DNA from: Ursus arctos
Lineage: Eukaryota; Chordata; Mammalia; Carnivora; Ursidae
Length of the DNA: 64,000 nucleotides
NCBI RefSeq assembly: GCF_023065955.2
Contig: NW_026623050.1
Coordinates: 23,518,501 to 23,582,500, forward strand
Direction of reading: 5' to 3'
A model generated the notes under the pieces. It worked only from the letters and a program-made list of their open reading frames with translations. It was not told the DNA's origin and made no database searches. Position numbers and translations under genes: made by a program. This document shows, in pieces, positions 46,090-57,449 of this stretch (the first letter of the stretch is position 1; each line of letters starts with the position of its first letter).

Positions 46090-47946
46090 TTAAACACTAA
46101 AACTTTGGCAGTTCCTGCATAAAATTGTAAAAAAAAAAAAGAGTAGAAGTTCTCCCAGTGCTCACTGCATTCCACCCCACCACCCAAACAGCTACCCTTG
46201 CCCTTGATAACCAGTGGTAGCACAGCATGGTGCTGAACCATAGATGATGTTTGTCACTAACCTTTCTCTTCTAGGATCCGAGAAGATAATTACTAGGTAA
46301 GAAAGAACACTCCTCTTCAGCCCTTCTTTGATGGGTTGGAATTTTTCTTCTAGTAGAGGGATGGAGGATTCCCAGCAGACTTGCCTTCTTGCCTTGCCTT
46401 TCAGTCAGAACAGGGGCACAGTTAGTTGCCCATCAATACCATCCAATGCTGTATTTTAGGCACCCGTTGCCACTGGATCAGAATTGGCAAAGGGTAGGAA
46501 ACCATTCATCCTCTCTGATCTAAAGGAAACTTTTAAGGAGAAATTAACAACTAGAATTTCTCATTTCCCCCTGATTTTTTGCTCACCAAATTGTGCAATG
46601 CAAGGACGTGGTGCCTTTTAAGGTTTAATTAAGTACCTACCACTGAGAGCTGCTTCTAGGCTTATTTTTAGGCGAATAGCTATCACTGAGAGCACATGGA
46701 AGGTATGGGTTTCTAAGAGATGCTTTTGATTAGCCCAAACAAATTGTATGTCTCTTTTAATTCTTTATCATCACTACAGAAAATGGACTGGATTCACTAG
46801 AAACTAATTTTCATTGTGGGCTCTGCTGAATCTTGAGTGTGAACTTCTAAATCATTTTTGCTTTAGGTGGTAATATTCAGTCTCTATGTGGGGGAAAAGC
46901 TTTGGGAAGTGCAGAATTCTGCAGATTGTCATTGATACGTTGTGCTCTGTAAAGGAAGAATTTGACTTTTTCCACTGCCTGTGTGATTGGTAGCACAACT
47001 CAAGACACTCAAGTTTCCAATCTGGCAGTTCCAGGATGACCCAAAGCCTGCCCTTCCCCCATTACATATGTGGAAATTCTTCCATAATATGGGATGCTCC
47101 AAACTTGCTATCCTAGGGATTCTATCCTTTAGATTTTCAAGAGCAAGAGATTTCATAAGAGGAGTGTTGGACAAGGGAATTGGAAGAGATGTGGTAAGTC
47201 TCCCATCCACTGCATCCCAACCTGCCTTTAAAAAGGCATGAATGTCTTCATTGAACTGCTATCGAGACTACCATGCTGTTAGCATTTGCTCAGAGAATAA
47301 GTTGTTACGGTGTACCTGGTTTCCTTGAACGTCACTATTAGCCACACACTCCCCAGAGTTTTGTATTATCTATTGCTGTGAAATAATTATGTGTAACTCT
47401 AGAACTTAGTGCCTTACACATCAAACATCTCAGTGTCTGTGGGTCCAGATTTTGGAAGCAGCTTAGCTTGGTGCTTCTGGCTCAGGGTCTTTCATGAGGG
47501 TACAGTCAAGATGATAGCCGGGGCCCTCAGTCATCTGAAGCCTTTACTCGGTCTGGATGATCTGCTTCTAAGCTCACTCACATGGCTGTTGATAGGTGGC
47601 TTTGGTCCCCTATTGGCTATTGGCCAAGAGACCTCTCCTCGCCCTATCAACAGCATTGAACAAGCCATCTTGGAGCTAGTCCAGATTCAGGGGGAAGGGA
47701 GATAGCTACCCCTGTTAATAGAAGTGTCAGCAAAAAGATTATGACTATCTTTAACCTACCACAGTTACGTAAAACGAACCCTCCTGTTTTGTTAGAATTA
47801 CTACTACGAACTACTGGTTTTTTCCCTCCTAAACCAAAGTTTAGCATATGGGAAAGCCATGTGTGTAAAATGATGTTATGTTCTCACACATAATCAGGGG
47901 AATCAATAATGGAAGAACTTTAACTTCTTTATGCTGATATTCGAGT
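46090..47946. other. Intergenic, possible ancient repeat, no gene
   Basis: An A-run at about 46,130. The part 47,360-47,720 (TATCTATTGCTGTGAAATAA, GAACTTAGTGCCTTAC, CTCACTCACATGGCTG) resembles a widespread old mammalian interspersed repeat whose family I cannot name with certainty. No gene was recognised. Confidence 0.45.
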
Positions 47947-47962
47947 AAAAGAAACCTATGGG

Positions 47963-48150
47963 GGGACGCCTGTGTGATTCAGTCAGTTAAGCTCAGGTCA
48001 TGATCCCAGGGTCCTGGGATCGAGTCCCACATCGGGCTCCCTGCTCAATGGAGAGTCTGTTCCTCTCCCTTTGTCTGCTGCTCCCCCTGCTTGTGCTCTC
48101 TCTCTCTCTCTGTCAAATAAGTAAAATCTTAAGAAAAGAAAAAAGAAAAG
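47963..48150 (+). mobile_element. SINEC with 16-bp duplication
   Basis: GACGCCTGTGTGATTCAG ... CAAATAAGTAAAATCTTAAG. Flanked by AAAAGAAACCTATGGG at 47947-47962 and 48151-48166. Confidence 0.93.
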
Positions 48151-48210
48151 AAAAGAAACCTATGGGATGGAGATAGCTAGGTATTTCTGTAATTTAGAAA
48201 GTCTGCAGCC

Positions 48211-48388
48211 TTTTTTTTTTTTTTTTCTACAGAGAGAGTGAGAAAGCACAAGCGTGGGGAGCCACAGAGGGAGAGGGAGAAGTAGGCTCTCTGCTGAGCA
48301 AGGATCCCAATGTGGGACTCGATCCTAGGACTCTGGGATCATGACCCGAGCTGAAAGCAGATGCCCAACTGAGCCACCCAGGTGTCCC
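48211..48388 (-). mobile_element. SINEC
   Basis: T-run ... GAGCCACCCAGGTGTCCC. Confidence 0.9.
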
Positions 48389-48419
48389 TCTTTCTGCAGT
48401 ATTCTTGATAGATGATTAT

Positions 48420-48620
48420 TGTGATGGTTAATTTTATGTGTCAACTTGACTGCACCATGGAGTACCCAAACACTTGGTCAAACATTGTTCTGGGTGTGTG
48501 TGTGGGGGTGATTCTAGATGAGATTAACATTTGAATATCTGTAGATTGTGTAAAGCAGATTGCTCTCCCTAATGTGGGTGGGCCCTGTCCAATCAGTCGA
48601 AGGCCTGAATTAAAAAAAAG
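48420..48620. mobile_element. Old interspersed repeat, family uncertain
   Basis: GTGATGGTTAATTTTATGTG, TCAACTTGACTGCACC and CTAATGTGGGTGGGCCCTG form a stretch I recognise as repeated across mammals. I cannot name its family safely. Confidence 0.45.
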
Positions 48621-48632
48621 CCCAAAACATCC

Positions 48633-48855
48633 TGGAGCACCTGGGTGGCTCAGTTGACTGGGTGTCTGCCTTTGGCTCGGGTCATGATCCCAGGGTCCTG
48701 GGATCAAGCCCCGCATCAGGCTCCTTGCTCATCAGGGAGCCTGCTTCCCCTCCCCTCCCCTCCCCTTCCCTCCCCTCCCCTTTCTTCTCTCTCCCCTCCC
48801 TCCATTCCTTTCTTTCCCCTCCTCTCTCTCTCTCACTCTCTCCCTCTCTCTCTTG
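48633..48855 (+). mobile_element. SINEC with long CT tract
   Basis: GAGCACCTGGGTGGCTCAG ... then a CCCCT/CTCT tract of about 110 bp; no clear A-tail. Confidence 0.88.
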
Positions 48856-49392
48856 ACACCTAACTAGTGCAATTATCATGCCTCTGGTTATATTCTTCCA
48901 GTGATGATGAGGTCACTACTTATTGAAGCACATTTCTTTTATAAAGTTACAGTTATTACTATTATTGTTTTGGTAGATGTTCCTATAACTTAAGTCATAG
49001 GGTCCTATTCTACATTCTAGAGCAATGCAAAAGTAAGTCTGGTGTCTTCCTGTATGCTAACTCGTCAGATGTAGGGACAGCTATCTTGAATTTTTTAAGT
49101 CTTCCTCAAGTGAAATATCCTTAGTATCCTTGACTTTGTTTAACCTGGATCTTAAGCATCTTCGCTGTTCTTGTCACCATTTTCTGGATACTTCTAGTTG
49201 ATTAATGTTCCTCAGAGTATGATACCTATAAATAATTATTACTCCAGATGTGATCTGAGCTTAAAATATATGGAGTTACCTGACTTCAACTCATGTTGAT
49301 GTGTTAGGTCTTGGAATGGTGGTATTTTCTAAGGGAGCATAGGTTTCCTAAAGGAGGGGTGTGCAAATAGAAGGAATAAGAATGAATTGGAG

Positions 49393-49500
49393 GGGCATCT
49401 GCTGGCTTAGTTGGTGAAGCATGCAGTTATTGATCTCGGGGTTATGAGTTTGAGCCGCATGTTGGGTGTAGAGATTAAAGATCTTTAAGAAAGAAAAAGA
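49393..49500 (+). mobile_element. Short, old SINE, sense
   Basis: GGGGCATCTGCTGGCTTAG ... GTTATGAGTTTGAGCCGC ... GTAGAGATTAAAGATC. Confidence 0.8.
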
Positions 49501-50012
49501 ATTGGAAATGGGTTACAAACTGAAGGGAAATGAGACAGTCTTCACTCTGTCATCTGTGTGAGATGGGGATTGGCTCTTGTGTCCAAGGAGGCCTGCACAT
49601 TCCCAGGTGCAAGTTAGTCCAGCATTGGGGCCGTTAGTGAAAAATCAGCTTGATATTCCAACTGGGACACTCCATTCTGCAGCTCCTCAGTATTCTACCA
49701 AAGCTGATAGGATATGATACAAAAATTAGAGTTCCTCACAATATTTATCTGTTGTAACAGAGAACAGGAAATGCATAAATAATTGAACACCATAATTTTA
49801 TAGCTCTTGAGTCAATGGTTTATTATCCTCAACAGAACTTGTACCTTTTCACTTTCTAAGGATGAGTAAACTATATTTTTATTCTCTCATTTACCTTATC
49901 TCTATATTTTAAACACCATGAGGGCAGAGACCCAGTTTTCATGCCTTTTCCCCCATCTAAGTAGTATGCACAATGCCTTGCTCATAGAAGGCATTAAGTT
50001 TATTTAAAAACA

Positions 50013-50246
50013 AAGGGTGTGTCTGGTTGGCTCAGTCAGTTGGGTGACTGACTCTTGGTTTCAGTTCAGGTCATGATCTCAGGGTCCTGGGATAGAGCCC
50101 TCCCCTCCCCCATCGCATCAGGCTCCATGCTCAGTGGGGAGTCTGCTTGAGATTCTCTTCCTTTCCCTCTGGTTCTCCCCTGTATGCATGCACACTCTCC
50201 CTCACTCTCTCAAATCAATAAATTTTAAAAACAACAACAACAAACA
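50013..50246 (+). mobile_element. SINEC
   Basis: GGGTGTGTCTGGTTGGCTCAG ... ATCAATAAATTTTAAAAAC. Confidence 0.88.
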
Positions 50247-50699
50247 TGGATAATTCACAAGCTTGAGATCCAGATTTTAAAGAATCAGTTAGAGTGGAGG
50301 CCCATGGAGGCACTAAAAAGGTGTTTGTTTCTACCTCTCTGGGTCGTCTTGCTTCTGAGCAAGTTTACAGGCCGTAGACTGGGACATACCCATGCACCCT
50401 GTTCAGCCAGTAATAGGTTATCTGGTTACCTACATGGGATAGGTAATGTTGACCTATTGGTTAAGGTGAAAGATGTCAAGATGATGCAAGCAAGGCAGAG
50501 GAAAGGCTTTCTTTTTGTAAGAAAAGTGACTGACCCACCCTTCCTTCTCCCAAAGAAATTAGCAATGGAAGTTACTATTTTTATGTTTAACTTGGTTTGC
50601 ATAACTCTTGAGAGAAAATTTTAATGTAACTACTCAAAACTTTCACATTCATTACAATTATTATCCGTCACCTATGTTCAGTTATTTGCCGAGGTTCTG

Positions 50700-51470
50700 T
50701 CATTCTTCCAAAATTGCCCCTCATACCTGTTTCTATTTTTCATTTTTCACACTCATCCAAGTCAAATTTTTGTGACATCTCACCTGGGAAACCTTTAGCT
50801 CCCCAATCCACTACAATCCAGTCTTCATGCTGCCCAGTGGGTCAGCTTTCTAAAACAAAGCTTGACCAAGTCATTATCCTTCTTAAAAACATTGCATGAT
50901 TCCTCGTCTTCTGGATCTTTTGTAGCTTTATCTTTAACATTTCTATGATCCAAATGCGTCAGACTACTTCCTGTTTTCCACAGATTTCTTCCCACTGCTC
51001 CCACTTCTTGAACACCTTTGCCATCCCCGCCTGCTAAATTCTTTTTTTTTTTTTTTTTAAGATTTTATTTATTTATTTGACAGAGATAGAGACAGCCAGC
51101 GAGAGAGGGAACACAGGCAGGGGGAGTGGGAGAGGAAGAAGCAGGCTCATAGCGGAGGAGCCTGATGTGGGGCTCGATCCCATAACGCCGGGATCACGCC
51201 CTGAGCCAAAGGCAGACGCTTAACCGCTGTGTCACCCAGGCGCCCCCGGCCTGCTAAATTCTAACCCTTTCTTCAAAGCTCAGCTCAAATGTTTCCTTGT
51301 TAGTAAGCCTTCCTTCATCTACCCAGAATTAGTCTTCTCCTTTGTGCTCAGTCTTTTATAGGTTCTGCCTCTTATAATAATTTTGTCCCTATAGGTCTTC
51401 CCCTCATTGTTTTGAACTTGAGGGCATGGTTCATACTTTATTCTTCTTTGTTCCCTGCAGTGCCTTGCAA
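50700..51470. mobile_element. L2-like old LINE sequence split by a SINEC
   Basis: ACCAAGTCATTATCCTTC, TTTGCCATCCCCGCCTGC and, after the SINEC, AAGCTCAGCTCAAATGTTTCC and GCCTTCCTTCATCTACC resemble the clinic-like text of old L2-type repeats. The family call is tentative. Confidence 0.4.
51044..51248 (-). mobile_element. Young SINEC with 14-bp duplication
   Basis: T-run, GACAGAGATAGAGACAGCC ... GTGTCACCCAGGCGCCCC. Flanked by GCCTGCTAAATTCT at 51030-51043 and 51249-51262. Confidence 0.96.
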
Positions 51471-51889
51471 AAAGTGACATTTTAGTGTTAATATAGCAAA
51501 TATATTTTGTCTTCTAGCTAGTGGAGAGAAAAAAATCAGAAAGGTAGGCAGAAATGGATGGGGGTGGGTAAGAGAAATGGGATAAGTGCAACTGAGGGAG
51601 AGAACATGGTAGTATATTAGGAAGATCGCTGGGTTCTGATAAAAATCTGGTGAAAATTGTGATTTGTCGATTACCTCATTCACCGATATATAAATTATAT
51701 ATTATGTATATTATGATGATATGTAAATTAAACTGGGCCCTTCATGCCCTATGGTCTGGAATAATGGCAGCTGAAACTCACAAAGGACAGAAGTAGAAAA
51801 GCATTCTTCAAGGATGTAGAAACCATGAACGTGAGCTGAGCTTTTGGACTTGTCTTATATACTAGCAGGTAACCCAAATGTGTCCTAAT

Positions 51890-52000
51890 AAATATTCAAC
51901 AATAAATAAGCACCTTATTTATTCTAGGCACTAGAGATAGAATGGTGCACAAAACCAATACCCCTGCCCCCATGAAGCTTACATTCTAGTGCATTTGTTC
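51890..52000 (+). mobile_element. L2 LINE 3' fragment
   Basis: CACCTTATTTATTCTAGGCAC and ATGAAGCTTACATTCTAGTG. Confidence 0.6.
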
Positions 52001-52829
52001 AAATTAAGTAGCCCCTGGGTTAAGCTTCAGATGGTCCTAGTGGCCTGCCTTTGGGACTTCTAGAAGGGCTGTTAGGTTTCCAGCCCTGAACTGACCTACG
52101 GCAATTTTTGCTGCTTGAAGTTCTTGAGTTCTGCAACAGTGGCTATCTGTGAAGTACTCCCAATGGGGGAAGGTCCTGGAAATCTGAGAAAAAGAATCCC
52201 AAGGCCAGGAGAAAAGGGGCGTATGTACCTGAATAAGAAATTGGAAGTGAGGAGGGTCTGACAAACAGCAAGCAAATCTTTGACCATTCAGAACAGCCTG
52301 TGAGCCAAGACTGCAAGCCCCTATCCCAAACTGGGGGATTTTGGTGTCAGAAAAGAAGAGTTCCCATCTGGCATTCCAGGACCTAAACATTTGTGTGAGA
52401 ATCTCAGAACCTCTGTCTGTCTCTGACTCCCTTTCATAGTGTTGGAATACACTAGGCAACAGCTAGCTACCTTGAAGCCCAATACCTCCTGCCAAGCCAA
52501 GCCATTCACCTTGTCTGCAGTCATGCCAGTTCAGTACCGGTGGTCCGTGCTTTTGCTTGGGGTGCTCCCTCTGTCTGCAAACATCTTCCTTCACCCTATA
52601 TCCACTGGAGTTTGTATGTACACCTTTTCAAAGCAGTACTTGACCAAGAAATTGAAATGAATTGATTATGTGGAATTTTACCATAGTGTAAAGGGCCATT
52701 GGCCTTTAAGAAATTTATTTTTGGTTAATTTAATATTTGATTTCCTTCAATGACTGTTTCAAAGTTTTCCCACTCTTTCTGCCACATATAAATAAGAGTG
52801 ACAATGGGTGGAGTGACAAATATAGTGGA

Positions 52830-53400
52830 AAGATCACAGGCTTTGGAATCAGACTAGAGTACGAATCCTAGCTTTGAAACTCAGAAGCACTATGATTGCA
52901 GCCAAGACGTTTAATAGTTCTTTTTTTTAAAAGATTTTTTTAAAATTTATATATTTGACAGAGATAGACAGCCAGCGAGAGACGGAACACAAGCAGGGGG
53001 AGTGGGAGAGGAAGAAGCAGGCTCCCAGTGGAGGAGCCCGATGTGGGACTCCATCCCGGAATGCCGGGATCACGCCCTGAGCCAAAGGCAGATGCCTAAC
53101 GACTGCGCTACCCAGGAGCCCCAGACGTTTAATAGTTCTGAACCCTAGTTTCTTCATCTGTCAAGATGGGATAATACATGAGGAATGTTAACAAGACTTA
53201 TTGTGGTGATCATTTTGCAATATATACAAATATCTAATCATGTTGTATACCTGAAACTAATGTTATATGTCAATTACACCTCAATAAAAAAATGACAAAA
53301 CATTTCGATAATACTACCTACTTTATAAAGATTGTTATGTGGATTCAACAGGAAAGTTTATATAAATTAGTATATAGGAACTGTGATCAATAAATGTTAC
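52830..53400 (+). mobile_element. MIR split by a SINEC and an L1 end
   Basis: The first MIR part (CACAGGCTTTGGAATCAGAC) ends at 52,921. It resumes after the SINEC with CTAGTTTCTTCATCTGTCAA. A short L1 3' end (GTTATATGTCAATTACACCT, about 53,195-53,290) follows, then the MIR tail (CTACTTTATAAAGATTGTTA). Confidence 0.7.
52922..53122 (-). mobile_element. SINEC with 17-bp duplication inside a MIR
   Basis: GACAGAGATAGACAGCCAGC ... GCTACCCAGGAGCCCC. Flanked by AGACGTTTAATAGTTCT at 52905-52921 and 53123-53139. Confidence 0.96.
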
Positions 53401-53438
53401 CTGAGAGAGGAGGGAACAGGAAATATAGGAGAACTAGG

Positions 53439-53550
53439 GGGCCTAGCTGGCTCAGTCAGTACAGCTTGTGACTCTTGATCTCCAGGTCCTGAGTTCAAGC
53501 CTCACATTGGGTGCAGAGATTGCTTAAAAAAAAAAAAAGAAAAAAAAATA
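53439..53550 (+). mobile_element. Short, old SINE, sense
   Basis: GGGGGCCTAGCTGGCTCAG ... CTGAGTTCAAGCCTCAC ... GATTGCTTAAAAAAA. Confidence 0.85.
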
Positions 53551-54309
53551 TGGACTACAAGGCATTAAACAAAAGGCTGAATCAAAAAGTTTATTTGTAA
53601 AGTTCCAGGTTAGTTGCAGTGAAGGATATAAAAAATATTTCCATTTTTAATGAAAATACAATCTGTCTAATATGGATTAAATTATTCAATGTTGACAATG
53701 TCAAGTCAGTTAATAAAAGCACTTTGCCATTCACATCATTCCTGTTTACAAAGCCCTGTGAGTGGGTGAGGATTGTTACTTTCATAGTTCTAGCTTTTGA
53801 TATCACAATATTATAACAAGTAAAAATAGAATTTTACTCACTACTTCAGTGCACTAACATCTATTTTTCCTTCTTAAGCCCTTTTCACTGGATACCTAAT
53901 ATTCAGTAATCAGTCAATGGATACACTAACATCTTTCCATGCCACATAGCAGCTGCAATTATTTGGATTTTACAGAAGAGGAAACCAGTTTAGAAACGTC
54001 AGATGCAAGGGCAAGGGCAGAATTTAATCCAGATTCCTTAACTTCATTCAAGCCTCCTTGGTACCCCAGTAACAGTAGTAAAAAGTGGTAGAACAGAAAG
54101 CTTGCTCAAATTCTTGGATGGAGGCTGCCATCAGTTGTCATTCCACTACCTCTACCGTGGGCGTTGGACCTTTCCTCTCCCTTTTTCCCTTCCTCTTTCC
54201 AGTCTTGACCTGATCCTCCCACCCTTCTGCCCAAGGCTGGATTACACCCTCTTTCTCATTTTAAAATCTGTTACACGTCATCGGGTAATTTATTCGATGA
54301 ATATTTCTT

Positions 54310-54513
54310 TTCTTTTTTCTTTTTTTTTAAAGATTTTATTTATTTGACCGAGAGAGACAGCCAGCGAGAGAGGGAACACAAGCAGGGGGAGTGGGAGAGG
54401 AAGAAGCAGGCGCCCAGCGGAGGAGCCTGATGTGGGGCTCGATCCCACAAGCCCCGGGATCACGCCCTGAGCGTGAAGGCAGACGCTTAACGACTGCGCC
54501 ACCGAGGCGCCCC
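54310..54513 (-). mobile_element. Young SINEC, 500 bp upstream of the CCNB2 promoter
   Basis: AAAGATTTTATTTATTTGACC ... GCGCCACCGAGGCGCCCC. Flanked by GAATATTTCTT at 54299-54309 and 54519-54529. Nothing else was recognised between 54,530 and 55,025. Confidence 0.95.
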
Positions 54514-55029
54514 TCCACGAATATTTCTTGAACACCGACCATAATACATACCGAAGAATGCGCTAGGTGCCGGTCATACAACGGGGAGCTCACATGAATC
54601 ACGAACCACACAAACCACATTTACCTTTTTATTTTCCTCTCCCTGGGAGTCTTAGCTTTTGAGTAAATGCCACAATTCCCACTCCTTTATCACGCGTTTG
54701 AGTCTCAACCACCTAACAGTACTGACTCTGAACCGCTTAGGGGTGTCTACTTCCCCACTCAGGCCAACCCAACCTAGACTCCCAACTCGAAATTTCCGGA
54801 AGAGGAATAAAGGTCAGAAATGGCATTTCCAAGGTGTTTCCTAGAACCAACTTCCGCCCAGCTAGTAGAAACGTAGAGAGATTGTTAGGTGAGACCTACT
54901 CAAAATTCAGAGAAGGCGTCCTACGTCTGAGTCCTCAGTGAGAACATTTCATTTTTGTTGATCTTAGAGGCCGAGATTTAAAAAAAAAAAAAGAAAGACA
55001 AAAAAAGACAGTAGGCGGAAAAAACAACC

Positions 55030-55043
55030 GTTGTCATGACAAC
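55030..55043. promoter_or_regulatory. Perfect palindrome GTTGTCATGACAAC (RFX X-box-like)
   Basis: The 14-bp sequence equals its own reverse complement and fits the RFX-family X-box pattern GTnnYYATRRnnAC-type. It lies 23 bp upstream of the first CCAAT box of the CCNB2 promoter. X-box followed by a CCAAT (Y) box is a known cooperative RFX/NF-Y arrangement in other promoters. Binding here is inferred. Confidence 0.55.
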
Positions 55044-55065
55044 CAAACGGGTCTGGAAAATTCAG

Positions 55066-55135
55066 CCAATCCGCCTGCGGGAATGCCTCCGGCCTAGCCA
55101 ATAGGAAGAGCACGCCGTACGTAAGGCCGCCCAAT
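55066..55135 (+). promoter_or_regulatory. CCNB2: CCNB2 promoter: three NF-Y CCAAT boxes
   Basis: CCAAT occurs on the + strand at 55066-55070, 55098-55102 and 55131-55135. Start-to-start spacings are 32 and 33 bp, about three helical turns, all in the same orientation. This is the known layout of cyclin B2 and other G2/M promoters, where NF-Y trimers bound about three turns apart drive mitotic expression. No TATA box is present. Confidence 0.9.
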
Positions 55136-55147
55136 GGGGGCGCGAGC

Positions 55148-55162
55148 GGCGCGGTATTTGAA
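55148..55162 (+). promoter_or_regulatory. CCNB2: CHR (TTTGAA) with CDE-like GC element
   Basis: TTTGAA at 55157-55162 is the canonical cell-cycle genes homology region. It is bound by the DREAM and MMB complexes and represses the promoter in G0/G1. GGCGCGG at 55148-55154 lies just upstream in the position of a CDE, although with a shorter spacer than the classic four bases. The last CCAAT box is 21 bp upstream. Confidence 0.85.
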
Positions 55163-55306
55163 TCCTGTAACAAGGCGACATTGAGAAGATCCTAAGCCGT
55201 GCGGGCCGGAGTGAGGAGCTAACGGCGTCGCGGAAGCTTGTGTCCTCCGTGTCCGGTCCGCGTCCCTCCCTGGGCCGGGCTGGCATTCTTGCCTGCCCCT
55301 TCCCAC

Positions 55307-55330
55307 ATGGCGCTGCTCCGACGCCCGACG
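55307..55330 (+). CDS. CCNB2: CCNB2 coding exon 1 (first eight codons)
   Basis: ATG GCG CTG CTC CGA CGC CCG ACG encodes MALLRRPT, directly followed by GTGAGTG. Context CACATGG has G at +4. The ATG is about 145 bp downstream of the CHR element, so the 5' UTR is roughly 90-130 nt. Cyclin B2 is the Golgi-associated B-type cyclin that activates CDK1 at mitotic entry. The start is supported by the recognised cyclin B2 N-terminus and by in-phase joining to exon 2. Exon 1 continues upstream as 5' UTR from a start point I cannot fix. Confidence 0.93.
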
Positions 55331-57449
55331 GTGAGTGGGCCCCACCAACCCCCCACACAGGCAAGGCTCTTCGGCCGCGCAGCTCCGTCACCCACCTCCA
55401 CCCTCCCTCTTTCTTCAGCGCAGGGCTTCTTCGTCCCAACCCGCGCTGCTCTCCCCTTCTGCCCGCTTCCCAGCCTGCGGCCTGTCCTCTTTGCCAACCT
55501 GTCCCCTCCTCGGATCCGCTCTGGGTTCCCCGCTTCCGCCCTGGACATTCCTGGGGTGAGGGAAGTGTAGGAAAACGCCTTGGAGGAGGCACCTGTCAAG
55601 TGAGCCTCTCCAGCACTGGATTTGGTACTCAGCGAGCGATTCCCGAGTGCTCTTTGTTGGAGTGCTATCTAAATAGAGGTTGCTGTAATTTCCTTCCTCT
55701 GTTCTCAAACTCCTTGCCAGCTCAGGGATGGGGGATGGGGAGGACTGGAAGAAACTGTAGGTAGTAAACTGTTTTGAATGTTTGATCAGGCAACAGTCAC
55801 GGCTGTTTTTCGGATTTTTCACATTTCGTTTTGTGTTAAGTTTCCCATTTATTTCTGCACACGAAGTCTTTTAGGTTAAGCACACTAACATATGCGTTTG
55901 TCACTTTAAAAAATTTATTTCTTTACTCAAGTATAATGAAGATTTTGCATATAATTTGGAACAATATGGCAAACAGAGGGAAGGGTTCAGATTCATTTGT
56001 TTCATCTGTGCAAAAGTGGGAGCGTTAATTGTGTTTTGAACGTTGTTTTCTTTTTTTCTTTCTGCGGGCTTGAATTGTATCTGGGTCTACTTATCGTTTG
56101 CTGCAAAATAGAGGGCCCTGCCACACCTGAGGTCCATCCTCCTGGCTATAAGGCTAGTTAAAAGCTACCAGTTTTCCCCTCCAGATGAATTTCAACTTAG
56201 ATTACCAGGCCTCAACCCTTAAGCATTAAAATTTCAAACACTTTTTAAAATTGGCAATTACTGCTGGAAAAAATTGAATAGTGTGCTTTTGAGAATCCTA
56301 ATAAGTTGAATACATTCAGTATTTAATTCCTATTCTTTTGTGAGTCTAAGTTGAACTGACAAGTAATTTTTGTCTAATCTGTCCCATAAATTTCTTTCAT
56401 TGTCAAATTCTATTGTATTCAGGGAAGGCTTGAGTTTTCCCCTGCCCCACTGTCCTTGTAGATCCATTCAAAGCCCCTGTTGGGAGATTTTAAGGATTAG
56501 GACCCACAATTCCCAGGGATAGAACATGCTATTTTTTTCTCATGAAATGTTTATCACCTCTACAATAAAATAAACTTTTTTGGTATGAATTGCTTTTTCT
56601 AGCAAGTTTTGTGTCTAAGCACATTCTGTCAAAAGTAGGCTAAGGTCAACTGATGATTTTTTGTTCCATACCATTTCAACTTTCTCTGAATTTGAGAGTA
56701 CAACTATTTTACCTGTGAAAACAGTTTCCTTCTAAGTATACTTAATATAAGAGAGTTCATGCTATGGCAACCTCATTTTAAAAGGGAGTATCTCTAAAGA
56801 TCATGTCTATAGGAGCGCTTCTTATTTGTAGAATGGCATAAGAATCAAAGCTAATTTAGGTTTTAAACATCTGGACCTATTATAGCTTTTTAATGGTGTT
56901 TTAATTGTACTTGTTATTAATCTCTCTAAAGAAAAGTTTTTATTTTAGCGAGAGCTTGCACGTGTGGTTAGGGAGGGGCAGAGGGAGAGGGAGAGAGAGA
57001 ATCTTCAGCAGGCTTCATGCCCAGAGCAGAGCCCGAGGGAGGGCTGGATCTCATGACCCTGAGAGCATGACCTGAGCTGAAATCAAGACTAGCAAGAGTA
57101 GGACTCTTAACTGACTGAGCTACTCTAAAGAAAATTTTTAAATAGATGAATTTAGTATACAGGGATCTTTAACAAGTGGGTGCTATATAAAACAATAGTT
57201 GCTTATCTTGAAAGCTCTTAATGGGAATGTTTATTTTACAGATAAGGTGGGTAAGTGATTTGCCTAATATCAAGTGATGTGATCAATCACAAATAGCATT
57301 TTTAGTCTTCCTAAAATATGTATTTTTTCCCTCTCACAAATAGATCTCCGCATATTTACCTTTCCCAAATTCTGCATTTGGATATCTGACATTAGCAAAG
57401 TATTGTAAGTTGTTTTAATTCATCATTAACTTTTTTTTTTTTTTTTAAG
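55331..57449 (+). other. CCNB2: CCNB2 intron 1
   Basis: The first ~240 bp belong to the CpG island; the rest is AT-rich. One older antisense SINEC at about 56,940-57,122 (GAGAGAGAGAATCTTCAGC ... GACTGAGCTAC) is the only repeat recognised, flanked by imperfect CTAAAGAAAAGTTTT copies. Confidence 0.75.

Larger units (their letters stand above)
55025..55570. promoter_or_regulatory. CCNB2: CpG island over the CCNB2 promoter, exon 1 and start of intron 1
   Basis: GC content and CpG frequency rise sharply against the AT-rich surroundings from about 55,025 to 55,570. The island holds the CCAAT/CHR promoter, the inferred start region (about 55,180-55,215), exon 1 and its donor. The long open frames seen here on both strands are GC-composition artefacts. 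Confidence 0.8.

Noticed and set aside
52037..52459. Minus-strand 140-codon open frame in the intergenic region
   Set aside because: No recognisable domain, promoter or splice context. Length is compatible with chance in this GC range.
55062..55822. Long overlapping open frames on both strands in the CpG island (up to 176 codons)
   Set aside because: Stop codons are rare in GC-rich DNA. The frames overlap the CCNB2 promoter and exon 1, and their translations are Pro/Arg/Ser-rich with no recognisable domain.
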